Notes: generated from the sequence alone by a model not told the origin. DNA of 64,000 nt from Pseudochryseolinea flava (GCF_003286915.1 NZ_QMFY01000023.1:1-64000); one strand, 5' to 3'. Shown: positions 49,150 to 57,692, counted from the first letter of the stretch. Program-made: numbers and translations.

Positions 49150-50339
49150 TTTTTCTCTTTGCAAAATTGATCTTCCATATTTTCGTCGACGGTCATGCCG
49201 TAAGCGATCGCAAGTTTTAAGTCCTCACAAGCGGCGGAGTGCTGGGAGAGGTATCGCCTTGCGATTGCCCTATTATAGTAAGCGGCGGCAAAATCAGCAT
49301 GATAAACAAGTGCAACGCTATAATCTTCAATTGCATCTTGGTAACGCTCGAGTTTTAAGAGCACGTTAGCGCGGTTGATCCAACTTTTGAAATGGTCTTC
49401 TTTGATCGTTATTGCTTTTGTGTAGTCGGCGTATGCACTTTTTTCGTCGCGTAACCTTTCGTTCACTAAGCCCCGCGTAAACCAAATTTCAGGATTTTTG
49501 TCTTCCAGCGTTAATGCTTTACTAAGGTCGCGATGGGCACCTTTATAGTCATGTGTATCAAATAAGTATTTGGCGCGCTGCAAATAGGGGTGAAGTGCAG
49601 ACGAATCGGCGTGAATGGCATCAGTAAACAGTGCAACAGCTCTACTGTTATCTGTATTACTGAGAAGCCCGAGATTACTTAATGCAAGGGCATGATCTGG
49701 ATTTACGGCCAGGGCTTGTTTATAATTTCTACGCGCAGACGCCGTATCGCCCAGTCCATCGTACGCGAGAGCCCGATTCACAAAATAGTCGGCTTCTCCT
49801 TTTTGAACATGAATCGCCGAATCAAGCCATACTAAAGCTTCGTCGTGTCGACCGGATTGAAGGGCTATCAATCCGAGGTAATTATAGACGACGGGTTTGC
49901 TAAAACTCTGCGCCGTCATAACCTGATTCACGCCACTAACCCGAGCTTGTTGGTTAAAGTAGATTCGTTGCGTGATGCCTGACGGCGTTTTCAGAAAGAG
50001 GTGAAAATCTTCGGCCGCTTGTGCATACTTCTTTAAATGAAAACGAAGCCGGCCTCGGTTCAGCAGTGCTTCAACATGCGTTGGAATGTTTTCGAGAACA
50101 ATGCTATAATCGGTTAGTGCTCCTTCAGGATCGCGAAGGCGTTCTCGTGTTTCTGCACGCATAAAATACGCATTCATAAATCCAGGATCCTCTAGTAAAC
50201 AGTTGTTCAGAAGGGACAAAGCCTTCGCATATTGCCCGTCGTCAAAGGCAGCTTCAGCTTGCCCGAATAACGTATCCGGACTGCGCTGCGCAACCGCCGA
50301 GAAAGAGAACAAGGATAATATAAAAAGACAGCGGATCAC
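49146..50339 (-). CDS. Secreted TPR-repeat protein
   Basis: A 397-residue protein with a signal peptide (VIRCLFILSLFSFSAVAQR, cleavage after VAQ) and about eight TPRs, for example AYYNRAIARRYLSQHSAACEDLKLAI. It converges on ligD with a 4-bp overlap of the two stops and is divergent from the TetR gene by 57 bp. The role is unknown; such proteins usually act as periplasmic scaffolds. Confidence 0.8.
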   Translation of the reverse strand: MIRCLFILSLFSFSAVAQRSPDTLFGQAEAAFDDGQYAKALSLLNNCLLEDPGFMNAYFMRAETRERLRDPEGALTDYSIVLENIPTHVEALLNRGRLRFHLKKYAQAAEDFHLFLKTPSGITQRIYFNQQARVSGVNQVMTAQSFSKPVVYNYLGLIALQSGRHDEALVWLDSAIHVQKGEADYFVNRALAYDGLGDTASARRNYKQALAVNPDHALALSNLGLLSNTDNSRAVALFTDAIHADSSALHPYLQRAKYLFDTHDYKGAHRDLSKALTLEDKNPEIWFTRGLVNERLRDEKSAYADYTKAITIKEDHFKSWINRANVLLKLERYQDAIEDYSVALVYHADFAAAYYNRAIARRYLSQHSAACEDLKLAIAYGMTVDENMEDQFCKEKN

Positions 50340-50396
50340 GGTGTTATATTTAATAGATAACCAAACCCTTTAATGTGAAAAACTGTTTAAGTCTGC

Positions 50397-51074
50397 ATGG
50401 AAACGGCCAAAAAATCAACGCGAAAATCCTCTGGAAAAGTTTCACAGGATAAAATTGTTAATGCCTATCTCGAATATCTGTTGTCTGAAGGAAAGCAACC
50501 GGCCACAGTATTCAAGTTCTGTCTCGACCTCGGTATCAAAGAGGAAGAATTCTACGACCACTTCGGATCGTTTGACGGGTTAGAGCAACACATTTGGAAA
50601 CGTTTTGCTGATCGAACTGTCCTTCGTCTTCGCGCGGATGAGTCATTCGTTACATTTAGTACGCGCGAAAAGGTGTTAGCATTTTATTACACTCTGCTGG
50701 AAGAGTTGAAATCAAATCGAAGTCTTGTCTTGTTTAGACTTCAGCAAGTGCCTCGTTTAGAAGGACTAACGCCAACATATTTGAAGGGTTTTAAAGCAAC
50801 TGTGGAGGCATTCTTTGAGTCTATTTTGTCCGAAGGAAAAGAAAACGGGGAGGTAGCCAATCGCCCTTACCTAGATAAGCGCTATCCGCAGCTGTTTGGT
50901 TTGCACCTTGGCTTCATACTTTTGTTTTGGCGTGATGACAACAGTGCAGGCTTCGAACAGACCGATGCTGCCGTCGAGAAATCTGTTAATCTTGCTTTCG
51001 ACCTTATCGGAAAAAGTGCTGTTGATTCTGCGATTGATTTCGGCAAGTTTTTATATCAAACCAAAACGCGATAG
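50397..51074 (+). CDS. TetR-family transcriptional regulator
   Basis: A 225-residue regulator. The N-terminal helix-turn-helix region (about 15-65, VFKFCLDLGIKEEEFYDHFGSFDGLEQHIW) and the all-helical C-terminal domain fit the TetR family. It starts 57 bp from the divergent TPR gene. The ABC1-kinase gene begins 3 bp downstream, and together they form an operon. It may repress this short operon and the divergent gene by binding the shared 57-bp region, but no operator is identified. Confidence 0.8.
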   Translation: METAKKSTRKSSGKVSQDKIVNAYLEYLLSEGKQPATVFKFCLDLGIKEEEFYDHFGSFDGLEQHIWKRFADRTVLRLRADESFVTFSTREKVLAFYYTLLEELKSNRSLVLFRLQQVPRLEGLTPTYLKGFKATVEAFFESILSEGKENGEVANRPYLDKRYPQLFGLHLGFILLFWRDDNSAGFEQTDAAVEKSVNLAFDLIGKSAVDSAIDFGKFLYQTKTR

Positions 51075-51077
51075 TAC

Positions 51078-52391
51078 ATGAAAGATCCCATGAAAGAATT
51101 CGATCGCATTCCAGTTTCTAAAGTTCGTCGTGCGTCTAAATTCATATCGACGGGGGCGAAGATTGGTACAAACTATCTTAAGCACTATGGTAAGAAGTTG
51201 ATTGATCCTGAAACGTCGCGAGAAGAGCTTCATGAGGACAACGCAAAAGATATCTACAATTCACTGAGCGAATTGAAGGGAAGCGCTTTAAAAGTAGCGC
51301 AAATGTTAAGCATGGATAAGAATCTGCTACCGTCAGCGTATCAGCAAAAATTCGCCATGGCTCAGTATAGTGCGCCTCCGTTGTCATATCCACTAGTCGT
51401 AAAAACATTTCAGAAGCATTTTGGCAAAGGTCCGGATAAAATATTTGACTCATTCACACACAAGGCGGTGAATGCGGCGTCGATGGGGCAAGTTCATCTT
51501 GCTACACTAAAGGATAAAAAATTGGCCGTGAAGATTCAATATCCTGGTGTGGGAGAAAGTGTGAGATCCGATCTAGCCATGATCAAGCCCATTGCGCTGT
51601 CGATGTTCAATCTTAATCCCGCTGAGTACGACGAATTTATTCAGGAAGTGGAAGTTAGAATGATGGAAGAAACAGATTATGCACTGGAGCTTCAACGCTC
51701 CATAACACTTTCTCAGCAATGTAAGCATATCGAGAACATTGTATTTCCAGGCTACTATACGCAGTTTTCCTCGCCACAGGTATTGACAATGGATTGGCTT
51801 GAAGGAAAGCCTTTAGGGGAATTTCTCAAGCATGAATTTACAGCGACGATTGGATCGAAACTCGGCCAGGCGATGTGGGATTTTTATCACTTTCAGATGC
51901 ATAAGCTGAAGGCGGTTCATGCCGACCCGCATCCGGGCAACTTCATTATAACGAATGATAACAAGCTTGGAATTATCGATTTCGGATGTGTTAAAGTAAT
52001 ACCTGATGCTTTTTATACTACTTACTTTCAGTTGCTTGATGATGATATCTTGACTGATGAGAAGAAGCTAGACCGTGTATTTCGCCAACTGAGTTTTATT
52101 CACGAAAGCGACACGCCGAAAGAAAAGGCGTTTTTCAAGGGTGTCTTTAGCAGGTTAGTGGAGTTACTCGGTAGACCATTCAGAACGCAAACTTTCGACT
52201 TCTCTGACAAAGCCTATTTCGATTCCTTATACAAGTTCGGCGAAGAACTTACGAAGATGAAAGAGCTGCGCAATTCGAAGAAGGCAAGGGGAGTGCGCGA
52301 TGCGGTTTACATCAATAGGACTTACTTCGGACTCTATTCCATCCTTCACGATCTTAAAGCGACAGTGAGAACTGGCGATACCCGGCAGTGA
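51078..52391 (+). CDS. ABC1/AarF/UbiB-type protein kinase-like protein
   Basis: A 437-residue atypical kinase. The nucleotide lysine is in AVKIQYPGVGE, the catalytic motif HADPHPGN and the metal motif DFG (IIDFGCVK) are present, as is the alanine-rich AASMGQVHLA loop. The KxGQ motif that closes the active site in UbiB/COQ8 proteins reads KVAQ here (in SALKVAQMLS). The family supports quinone and lipid synthesis or membrane lipid homeostasis. It is the second gene of the TetR operon and lies between ligD and ku. Confidence 0.9.
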   Translation: MKDPMKEFDRIPVSKVRRASKFISTGAKIGTNYLKHYGKKLIDPETSREELHEDNAKDIYNSLSELKGSALKVAQMLSMDKNLLPSAYQQKFAMAQYSAPPLSYPLVVKTFQKHFGKGPDKIFDSFTHKAVNAASMGQVHLATLKDKKLAVKIQYPGVGESVRSDLAMIKPIALSMFNLNPAEYDEFIQEVEVRMMEETDYALELQRSITLSQQCKHIENIVFPGYYTQFSSPQVLTMDWLEGKPLGEFLKHEFTATIGSKLGQAMWDFYHFQMHKLKAVHADPHPGNFIITNDNKLGIIDFGCVKVIPDAFYTTYFQLLDDDILTDEKKLDRVFRQLSFIHESDTPKEKAFFKGVFSRLVELLGRPFRTQTFDFSDKAYFDSLYKFGEELTKMKELRNSKKARGVRDAVYINRTYFGLYSILHDLKATVRTGDTRQ

Positions 52392-52465
52392 GATATCGGG
52401 TCTTGTGACGGGTAAGCGTGGTTGAAGCGCGTTCATAGCGGAGCTCAACTGGAGAAATATTTTGA

Positions 52466-52497
52466 TTTGTAAATATTATTCACAATCAGTAGTTTAG
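52466..52497 (+). promoter_or_regulatory. Weak promoter candidate for ku
   Basis: TTTG at 52466-52469 and TAGTTTAG at 52490-52497 are separated by 20 nt. The downstream element differs from TAnnTTTG at two bases. It lies about 35 bp before the ku start. Confidence 0.3.
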
Positions 52498-52530
52498 CAT
52501 ACTTCATTTAATTTTTTAAACTAAGTACTT

Positions 52531-53388
52531 ATGCGGGCTATTTGGAAAGGACATATTCAATTTTCGTTGGTGACTATCCCCGTCAGAATTTACAACGCCA
52601 TTGACTCCGGTACGACCATTAGTTTTAACCTTCTTTCGAAGGAAGGGCACAACCCGGTTGCCTACGAGAAAAAAGACAAGGTAACGGGTGAAGTGTTGAA
52701 GAGCGATGATATAGTGAAAGGGTATCAGTATGAGCCCGGTCAATATGTGATCATTGAAAATGAAGACCTTGCCAAGGTGAAACTCAAAAGTGAAAAAGTA
52801 ATTGAGATTCAAGGGTTTGTTGATTCAGAAGAAGTGCATCCTACGCTGTATGAATCACCGTACTATCTTGGACCGGATGGCGACGTCGCAGCCAAAACCT
52901 ATGGCCTGTTGATGCATACATTAAAAGACTCTGGTAAGATCGCGGTTGGAAAAGTGGTACTGCGTGATCGTGAGACACCAGTTTTATTAAGTCCACACGA
53001 AGGCGGTATGGTCATGTATCGTTTACGATATCCCAATGAAGTAAGGAGTATTCGCGAAGTACCGCAGCTACTCGAGGTTAAGGCCGACAAAGAACAACTG
53101 AAACTTGCGAAGACGTTGGTTGATTCGATGAGCGTGAAGTTTAGTCAGATTGAAATGAAGGATCATTACTATGATGCGCTGAAAAAGATCATCGATGCGA
53201 AGGTAGAGGGTAGAGAAGTGGTGACCATCCAGGAAGAAGAGCCTAAGGTTGTTGATATTATGACAGCATTGAAGGCAAGTATTGATGCCGCGAAGAAGCC
53301 GATGGAGAAAGCAAAAGGTGAAACTGCCAAAAAAGCCAAGGCGGAAAAAGCCGAAAAGCAAACCAAAACCAGGCGCAAGGCTAGTTAA
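52531..53388 (+). CDS. ku: Ku-family DNA end-binding protein
   Basis: A 285-residue bacterial Ku. The N-terminus MRAIWKGHIQFSLVTIPVRIYNA and the later YESPYYLGPDG are family signatures. Ku forms a homodimeric ring that binds double-strand ends and recruits LigD. After the core (about 1-230) comes a Lys/Ala-rich tail (about 245-285), as in other bacterial Ku proteins where such tails bind DNA. It is encoded near, but not immediately beside, ligD; the genes between them (TPR, tetR and ABC1) are unlikely to belong to repair. Confidence 0.95.
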   Translation: MRAIWKGHIQFSLVTIPVRIYNAIDSGTTISFNLLSKEGHNPVAYEKKDKVTGEVLKSDDIVKGYQYEPGQYVIIENEDLAKVKLKSEKVIEIQGFVDSEEVHPTLYESPYYLGPDGDVAAKTYGLLMHTLKDSGKIAVGKVVLRDRETPVLLSPHEGGMVMYRLRYPNEVRSIREVPQLLEVKADKEQLKLAKTLVDSMSVKFSQIEMKDHYYDALKKIIDAKVEGREVVTIQEEEPKVVDIMTALKASIDAAKKPMEKAKGETAKKAKAEKAEKQTKTRRKAS

Positions 53389-53442
53389 AGGCGAATTTCT
53401 ATTCGTCGCTTCCGCTGTGCATGAGGTTAATCAAAGAAAGAC

Positions 53443-53450
53443 TACCTTTG
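53443..53450 (+). promoter_or_regulatory. Candidate -7 element directly before a TPR gene
   Basis: TACCTTTG is an exact TAnnTTTG. It ends 8 bp before the ATG at 53459, so the transcription start would be at or within a few bases of the start codon, giving a leaderless or near-leaderless mRNA. No TTG partner lies at the normal distance. Confidence 0.5.
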
Positions 53451-53458
53451 TGTAAATC

Positions 53459-54049
53459 ATGGCGAAAGTTGTAAAATTTCATAATCCCGTTCCGGAGAAG
53501 TTTGGACCTCAGCGCGTTAGCAAGAAAAAGCCATCGACGCCGCCAAAGAATGGCCAATTGAATCTATTCGCAGGTGGTAAGATTATTAAGCTTAACCAAC
53601 TCACCGCTTTCGAAGAAGCGCTCATGCTCGACGAAAATGGCGACCATGAAGGTGCAAAGAAACAATACCTGACAGCAATTCATGAGAATGATTCCGTGGC
53701 CGATGCCTATTGCAATCTCGGTATCATGGAAACACAAATCAGCAACTTTCCGAAGGCCATAGATTTCTTCACAAAAAGTCTGAAGGAAGACCCGCGTCAT
53801 TTCGAAGCACACTATAACCTTGCTAACCTATATTCGGAGGTTGGAAATTTCCCATTAGCAAAATTGCACTACGAAGCGGCGATCGAAATCGAGCCGACGT
53901 TTACCAATAGTTATTTTAACCTGGCGCTTACATTGGTGATGACCAAGTCGTTCAAACAAGCCGCGCAGGTGCTAGTTCAGTACCGCCAGATGACACCAGA
54001 TGAAGAACATCAGCTTACGGATGACCTAATCAGCAAACTCATGCAATAA
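53459..54049 (+). CDS. Cytosolic TPR-repeat protein
   Basis: A 196-residue soluble protein with three or four TPR motifs (about 60-165), for example VADAYCNLGIMETQISNFPKAIDFFTKSL. The N-terminal 35 residues are basic and proline-rich (KKKPSTPPKNGQLNLFAGGKIIKL). No signal peptide is seen. The gene ends 10 bp before a convergent gene. Confidence 0.8.
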   Translation: MAKVVKFHNPVPEKFGPQRVSKKKPSTPPKNGQLNLFAGGKIIKLNQLTAFEEALMLDENGDHEGAKKQYLTAIHENDSVADAYCNLGIMETQISNFPKAIDFFTKSLKEDPRHFEAHYNLANLYSEVGNFPLAKLHYEAAIEIEPTFTNSYFNLALTLVMTKSFKQAAQVLVQYRQMTPDEEHQLTDDLISKLMQ

Positions 54050-54059
54050 CCCATCAAGT

Positions 54060-54599
54060 CTACACACCTGGCAATCTCTTGATCAGTTTCGTCGCTCTGG
54101 ATTTAAAGGCGGCCGTCGAATAGGGGAGTTGATCCTCCAGAATAATCTTCAATTCTCGTTGCAGTTCAGGTTTGTCGTCGATAACTCTACTGAGCACCGT
54201 CATCGCAAAACATTTTATCGCTACCGCCTCCCTTTTACTTTGTAAGAGTTCGAAGCAGATGTCGATAACCTGCGCGTGATTCCGCTTGGGTATCTCGACA
54301 AACTGCAAAACGCGCATGGTGTTGCGTTTGACGGCATCGTGAACATCATCCCTTACCATGAAGTCCAAGAGCTTTTTTAAGTGCGGTCGAATGAGTTTGG
54401 GATGCGCCTCGCCCACAATTGATATAGGCCATGATGCTCGTTGAGTAACGCGATAAGGACCAGTAAGATAAGTATCGATAAGTAATTTAAATGTTAAAGG
54501 AGATGAACTGGCATAACGCGCGATTTTATGGGCTTGTTTTGACCCGTGTTCCTTCAAAATTTCACGCGTTAAGTTCATTGGTAGGTTGTATTTGATCAA
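54060..54599 (-). CDS. HEAT-repeat-like hypothetical protein
   Basis: A 179-residue all-helical soluble protein with repeated helical pairs (LLDFMVRDDVHDAVKRNTMRVLQF; IKCFAMTVLSRVIDDKPELQ) that suggest HEAT/Armadillo-type repeats. Such proteins commonly bind other proteins or nucleic acids (the ALKD DNA glycosylase family is one alternative, but its catalytic residues are not apparent). The function remains unassigned. The nearest start is the ATG at 54599; a slightly later in-frame ATG also exists (MNLTREILKEH). Confidence 0.65.
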   Translation of the reverse strand: MIKYNLPMNLTREILKEHGSKQAHKIARYASSSPLTFKLLIDTYLTGPYRVTQRASWPISIVGEAHPKLIRPHLKKLLDFMVRDDVHDAVKRNTMRVLQFVEIPKRNHAQVIDICFELLQSKREAVAIKCFAMTVLSRVIDDKPELQRELKIILEDQLPYSTAAFKSRATKLIKRLPGV

Positions 54600-54934
54600 T
54601 CACCGTAGTTAAATGCATATAAACTCTTTAAAATTAGCATGTTAAATCTATTCAACTACATTTGATTATTAACTAATTCTCACGGTTATTCTATGGAGAT
54701 AGTTTTGGTCATATTGTCAATAGTAGCGCTTCAGTTAGGCCTTTGTGGTTTTTGCTTTTATTACAAAACGCGATCGGAATCTCAATCCACTCACCAATCA
54801 TTTCATTCTGTCCTGAGGTAATATTGTCTCGCTGCCTTCTGCACTTTGAATTGCTGATGAATATATTTTGCCATTCAAAGCAAAATGCTCTATATTCATT
54901 CGTGATGTTTTAAAGGGACATGGCAATATTAAGC
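54600..54934. other. Intergenic region with a small candidate gene
   Basis: The 335-bp gap between divergent genes. It contains the 42-codon frame described separately (54693-54821), an AT-rich inverted repeat ATTTTGC-CATTCAAA-GCAAAAT (54865-54886), and a weak promoter-like pair, TTTG at 54867-54870 with TATATTCA near 54891, upstream of the START-like gene. No tRNA or riboswitch was recognised. Confidence 0.4.
54693..54821 (+). CDS. Possible 42-aa single-span membrane peptide
   Basis: ATG at 54693, TAA at 54819-54821. The first 24 residues form a strong hydrophobic helix (MEIVLVILSIVALQLGLCGF followed by CFYY), followed by a basic/Ser/His-rich tail (KTRSESQ). This is the normal shape of a small type III or signal-anchor membrane peptide. 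There is no clear Shine-Dalgarno, which is usual in this phylum. No homologue is known to me, and codon evidence over 42 codons is weak, so it may be chance. Confidence 0.35.
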   Translation: MEIVLVILSIVALQLGLCGFCFYYKTRSESQSTHQSFHSVLR

Positions 54935-55336
54935 ATGGCAAAAAAAAGGTTGTTCACTGCCGATTACGAAATACACGCATCGATAAAAATGCTGTATCCA
55001 TACATTCAAAGTGCGAGTGGACTTTCGGAGTGGTTTGCCGACGATGTGCGTATCAATAACGAAAGTAAAACCTACACTTTCTATTGGGACAACGAGGAGC
55101 ATAAGGCCCGCCAGGTAGCGCATCGCACCAATCATTTTGCGAGGTTCGAGTTTCTCCCTGAGAACGATAACGACGCAGCCGACCCATCATACTTTGAGCT
55201 TCGCCTTGAGTTCAATGAGTTAACCCAATCTGTGTTCATCAAGATATTTGACTATTCTGATTTCGATGACCTCAGGGAGCTTCAAGATCTTTGGGATGGT
55301 CTTATCGACGCGTTACGAAAGACAGTCGGAGGGTAG
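54935..55336 (+). CDS. START/SRPBCC-like domain protein
   Basis: A 133-residue protein if translated from the ATG at 54935; an upstream in-frame ATG at 54920 would add five residues. The helix-grip pattern is visible (FTADYEIHASIKMLYPYIQSA, GLSEWFADDV, ELRLEFNELTQ, LWDGLIDALRKTV), consistent with the START-like/Aha1-type fold that binds hydrophobic ligands. It is cytosolic. The gene precedes the LptF/G permease gene by 84 bp; in Bacteroidota these two are often neighbours as far as I recall. Confidence 0.75.
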   Translation: MAKKRLFTADYEIHASIKMLYPYIQSASGLSEWFADDVRINNESKTYTFYWDNEEHKARQVAHRTNHFARFEFLPENDNDAADPSYFELRLEFNELTQSVFIKIFDYSDFDDLRELQDLWDGLIDALRKTVGG

Positions 55337-55398
55337 CTCTACTCCATCACCATCACGCGACCACCGATAATTATCTTTTCTTTTCCCGTCATTGGCCT

Positions 55399-55406
55399 TA
55401 TTTTTG
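55399..55406 (+). promoter_or_regulatory. Candidate -7 element for the LptF/G permease gene
   Basis: TATTTTTG matches TAnnTTTG and lies 15 bp before the start codon. The upstream TTG partner is not at standard spacing, so this is a partial match. Confidence 0.4.
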
Positions 55407-55420
55407 AGTTTGCTTTCTGA

Positions 55421-57229
55421 ATGAAGAAGATCGATAAGTTAATCCTTGGTGCATTTCTTGGCCCGTTCTTGATCACTTTCTTGGTCGTGGTCTTTATTCT
55501 CTTGAACGTAAACATGCTCAAGTACTTTGACGACATCATTGGTAAAGGCTTAGATAGTGTGGTGCTCGGTCAACTCTTTCTTTACTTCGCGATCTTTACA
55601 ATTCCTACAGCACTCCCGCTCGCGGTGCTGTTGTCATCGCTTATTTCATTCGGAAATTTGGGCGAACACTTTGAGCTTACGGCCATTAAAGCCGCGGGGA
55701 TATCACTGATCCGTGCACTTCAGCCCATATTCTTTTTTGTACTCTTGCTTACTGGCCTCGCGTTCTACGCAAATAACTATTGGGTTCCAAAAGCAGCGCT
55801 TGAAGCGTATAGCCTACTATACGACATTAAGCATAAGAAGCCCGCGCTCGACCTCAGAGAGGGGGCCTTTTACAATGGTCTCGATGATATCAGTATTAAG
55901 GTTGATAAAAAATATCCCGATGGTGTTACATTGAAGAACGTGATTATCTATGATCACAGGAAGAACGACGGCAACAAGGAAGTGACCATTGCCGACTCCG
56001 GTAAAATGTATAGTATTCTGAATGACAACTATATGAAGTTGGAATTATTCAGGGGATATAACTACACGGAGGGCGCAAGTAATGAAAGGGCACTGGCAGG
56101 TCAAAAGTCTCGCAATTCAGAATCGCTTAGTAGGAGCCAATTCGCCAAGACGCAGGTGGTATTTGATCTGTCGTCTTTTCAGTTGAAAAGAACAGATAAG
56201 CAGTGGTTTCAGGGGAATCGTCAGATGCGCAATATGAATGAATTGGATTATGACATTGATTCGCTTCGAAATCAAATTCTTGCGCAACGCCTCACGCATT
56301 ATTATAGTCGGTCTTCAATGTTTTCGTATTACGCACCACAGGACTCGATTCCTTTACCAGCCGATGTAAAAGCTTACAAGAAATCTCACGATTCACTCGA
56401 GACGGCGAAGTATACACAGCGAATGAATCCGCCACACTTAAGCACAACACCATCCGCGCCGGTTGATTCAAGTGCGCAGAAACTGGCCCTCGCTAAGGCG
56501 GATAGTGTGAGGGCCATAGACGCTGCGAAGAGGGCAGAACGGAAAAAGAATACGGTTGTGGGTAATATGGAAAAGTCAGATGTGTCTCAAAGAAAGTTAG
56601 CGCAGAGACGTGCTGAACAGAAGCGTAAGCGTATTGAAAGGCAGAAAAAGCAATCTTTCCAAAAGCCAACTAATGTCACACTGGCAACGACTAAAAAGCC
56701 ACTGAGTGATTCTCTTATTGCATATAAACTCGATAGCATATTCCAAGCCTCCCCTGATGCCATGGCTTATCAATCAGCGGCAAATTCCGCACGCCAGCTG
56801 AAAAGTCAGATTGCAAACGCGAATGTTCAGATCGATAATTTCGAAAAAGATAGGCGTGTATTCGAAATACAATGGCATAAGATCATCGCGAGTTCGTTTG
56901 CGTGTATTGCCATGTTCCTGATTGGCGCGCCGCTGGGTGCTATTATCAAGAAGGGTGGGTTAGGGGTGCCTTTTTTGGTGTCTATTCTGTTCTTTATTAT
57001 CTACTATGTTGTAACCATGCAGGGCGAAAAATTGGCTAAGCAAGGTACGATCAATGTAATCTTCGGAGTCTGGATGGCTGATTTGATCCTGTTTTTTGTG
57101 GGGCTATTCTTCCTGAAGCAAGCGCGTGCGGATGCGCGCCTCTTTGAGGCTGATTTCTACAGTGTTGTGGCCGATAAGGTAACGCGATGGATCAAGCGTA
57201 AAAAACAATCAAAAACAAGCTTGGCCTAA
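55421..57229 (+). CDS. LptF/LptG-family lipopolysaccharide export permease
   Basis: A 602-residue inner-membrane permease. Six spans are visible: three at the N-terminus (about 7-115, IDKLILGAFLGPFLITFLVV and onwards) and three at the C-terminus (about 490-585), flanking a periplasmic beta-jellyroll region (about 120-260). A charged, Lys/Arg/Gln-rich, coiled-coil-like insert of about 225 residues (about 255-480) sits between jellyroll and last spans and is not found in E. coli LptF/G (about 360 residues). The ATPase LptB and other Lpt genes are not in the window. It transports LPS with LptB in the inner membrane complex. Confidence 0.88.
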   Translation: MKKIDKLILGAFLGPFLITFLVVVFILLNVNMLKYFDDIIGKGLDSVVLGQLFLYFAIFTIPTALPLAVLLSSLISFGNLGEHFELTAIKAAGISLIRALQPIFFFVLLLTGLAFYANNYWVPKAALEAYSLLYDIKHKKPALDLREGAFYNGLDDISIKVDKKYPDGVTLKNVIIYDHRKNDGNKEVTIADSGKMYSILNDNYMKLELFRGYNYTEGASNERALAGQKSRNSESLSRSQFAKTQVVFDLSSFQLKRTDKQWFQGNRQMRNMNELDYDIDSLRNQILAQRLTHYYSRSSMFSYYAPQDSIPLPADVKAYKKSHDSLETAKYTQRMNPPHLSTTPSAPVDSSAQKLALAKADSVRAIDAAKRAERKKNTVVGNMEKSDVSQRKLAQRRAEQKRKRIERQKKQSFQKPTNVTLATTKKPLSDSLIAYKLDSIFQASPDAMAYQSAANSARQLKSQIANANVQIDNFEKDRRVFEIQWHKIIASSFACIAMFLIGAPLGAIIKKGGLGVPFLVSILFFIIYYVVTMQGEKLAKQGTINVIFGVWMADLILFFVGLFFLKQARADARLFEADFYSVVADKVTRWIKRKKQSKTSLA

Positions 57230-57247
57230 ACTAAATTGTGGCAATGC

Positions 57248-57279
57248 TTGGAAAATTGCAGCATTTTGGATTACCTTTG
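57248..57279 (+). promoter_or_regulatory. Promoter for rpsO
   Basis: TTG at 57248-57250 and a perfect TAnnTTTG (TACCTTTG at 57272-57279) are separated by 21 nt. The predicted start is near 57286, giving about 30 nt of leader before rpsO. This is one of the two best promoters in the window. Confidence 0.75.
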
Positions 57280-57315
57280 CCCCCTGAAATAAAAGGATAA
57301 AAACATTTTTTAGAG

Positions 57316-57591
57316 ATGTATCTTACAACGGCTATCAAACAGGAATTATTCAAGAAGCACGGTGCAGGTAAAAAAGCAACTGATTCCGGCTCTCCTGAAT
57401 CGCAAATCGCTCTTTTTACACACCGCATCAATCACTTGACCGGTCACTTGAAAGAAAATAAAAAAGACTTCGCAACACAGCAAGGTCTTATGAAGCTGGT
57501 AGGTAAGCGCAAGAAGCTCCTGAACTATCTCCAGAATACGGACATCAGCCGCTACAGAGCTGTGCTCGCGGATCTGGATCTTAGAAAATAA
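57316..57591 (+). CDS. rpsO: 30S ribosomal protein S15
   Basis: A 91-residue ribosomal protein. Conserved segments are present: the TDSGSPESQIALFTHRINHLTGHLKENKKD helical core, GLMKLVGKRKKLLNYL and the C-terminal YRAVLADLDLRK. It binds 16S rRNA in the platform. It is followed by pnp, as in many bacteria. Confidence 0.98.
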   Translation: MYLTTAIKQELFKKHGAGKKATDSGSPESQIALFTHRINHLTGHLKENKKDFATQQGLMKLVGKRKKLLNYLQNTDISRYRAVLADLDLRK

Positions 57592-57607
57592 GAAATCGAC
57601 ATTCCCC

Positions 57608-57637
57608 AAAGGGAACCCGAACAAAGGTTCCCTTTTT
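57608..57637 (+). terminator. Hairpin terminator between rpsO and pnp
   Basis: AAAGGGAACC (57608-57617) and GGTTCCCTTT (57626-57635) form a perfect 10-bp stem with an 8-nt loop; the T-run continues two bases beyond the stem. It may end a fraction of rpsO transcripts. Confidence 0.8.
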
Positions 57638-57655
57638 GCATTTTAACTACTACCT

Positions 57656-57692
57656 AAGAGCCCCTTCAGGATTGGCTCTTCTTTTAATTTTT
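57656..57692 (+). promoter_or_regulatory. Second hairpin in the pnp leader
   Basis: AAGAGCC (57656-57662) and GGCTCTT (57674-57680) form a 7-bp stem with an 11-nt loop; CTTTTAATTTTTT follows, just 7 bp before the pnp start codon. It could be an attenuator or an RNase-sensitive leader stem, as known for pnp autoregulation in E. coli; here this is inference. Confidence 0.55.
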
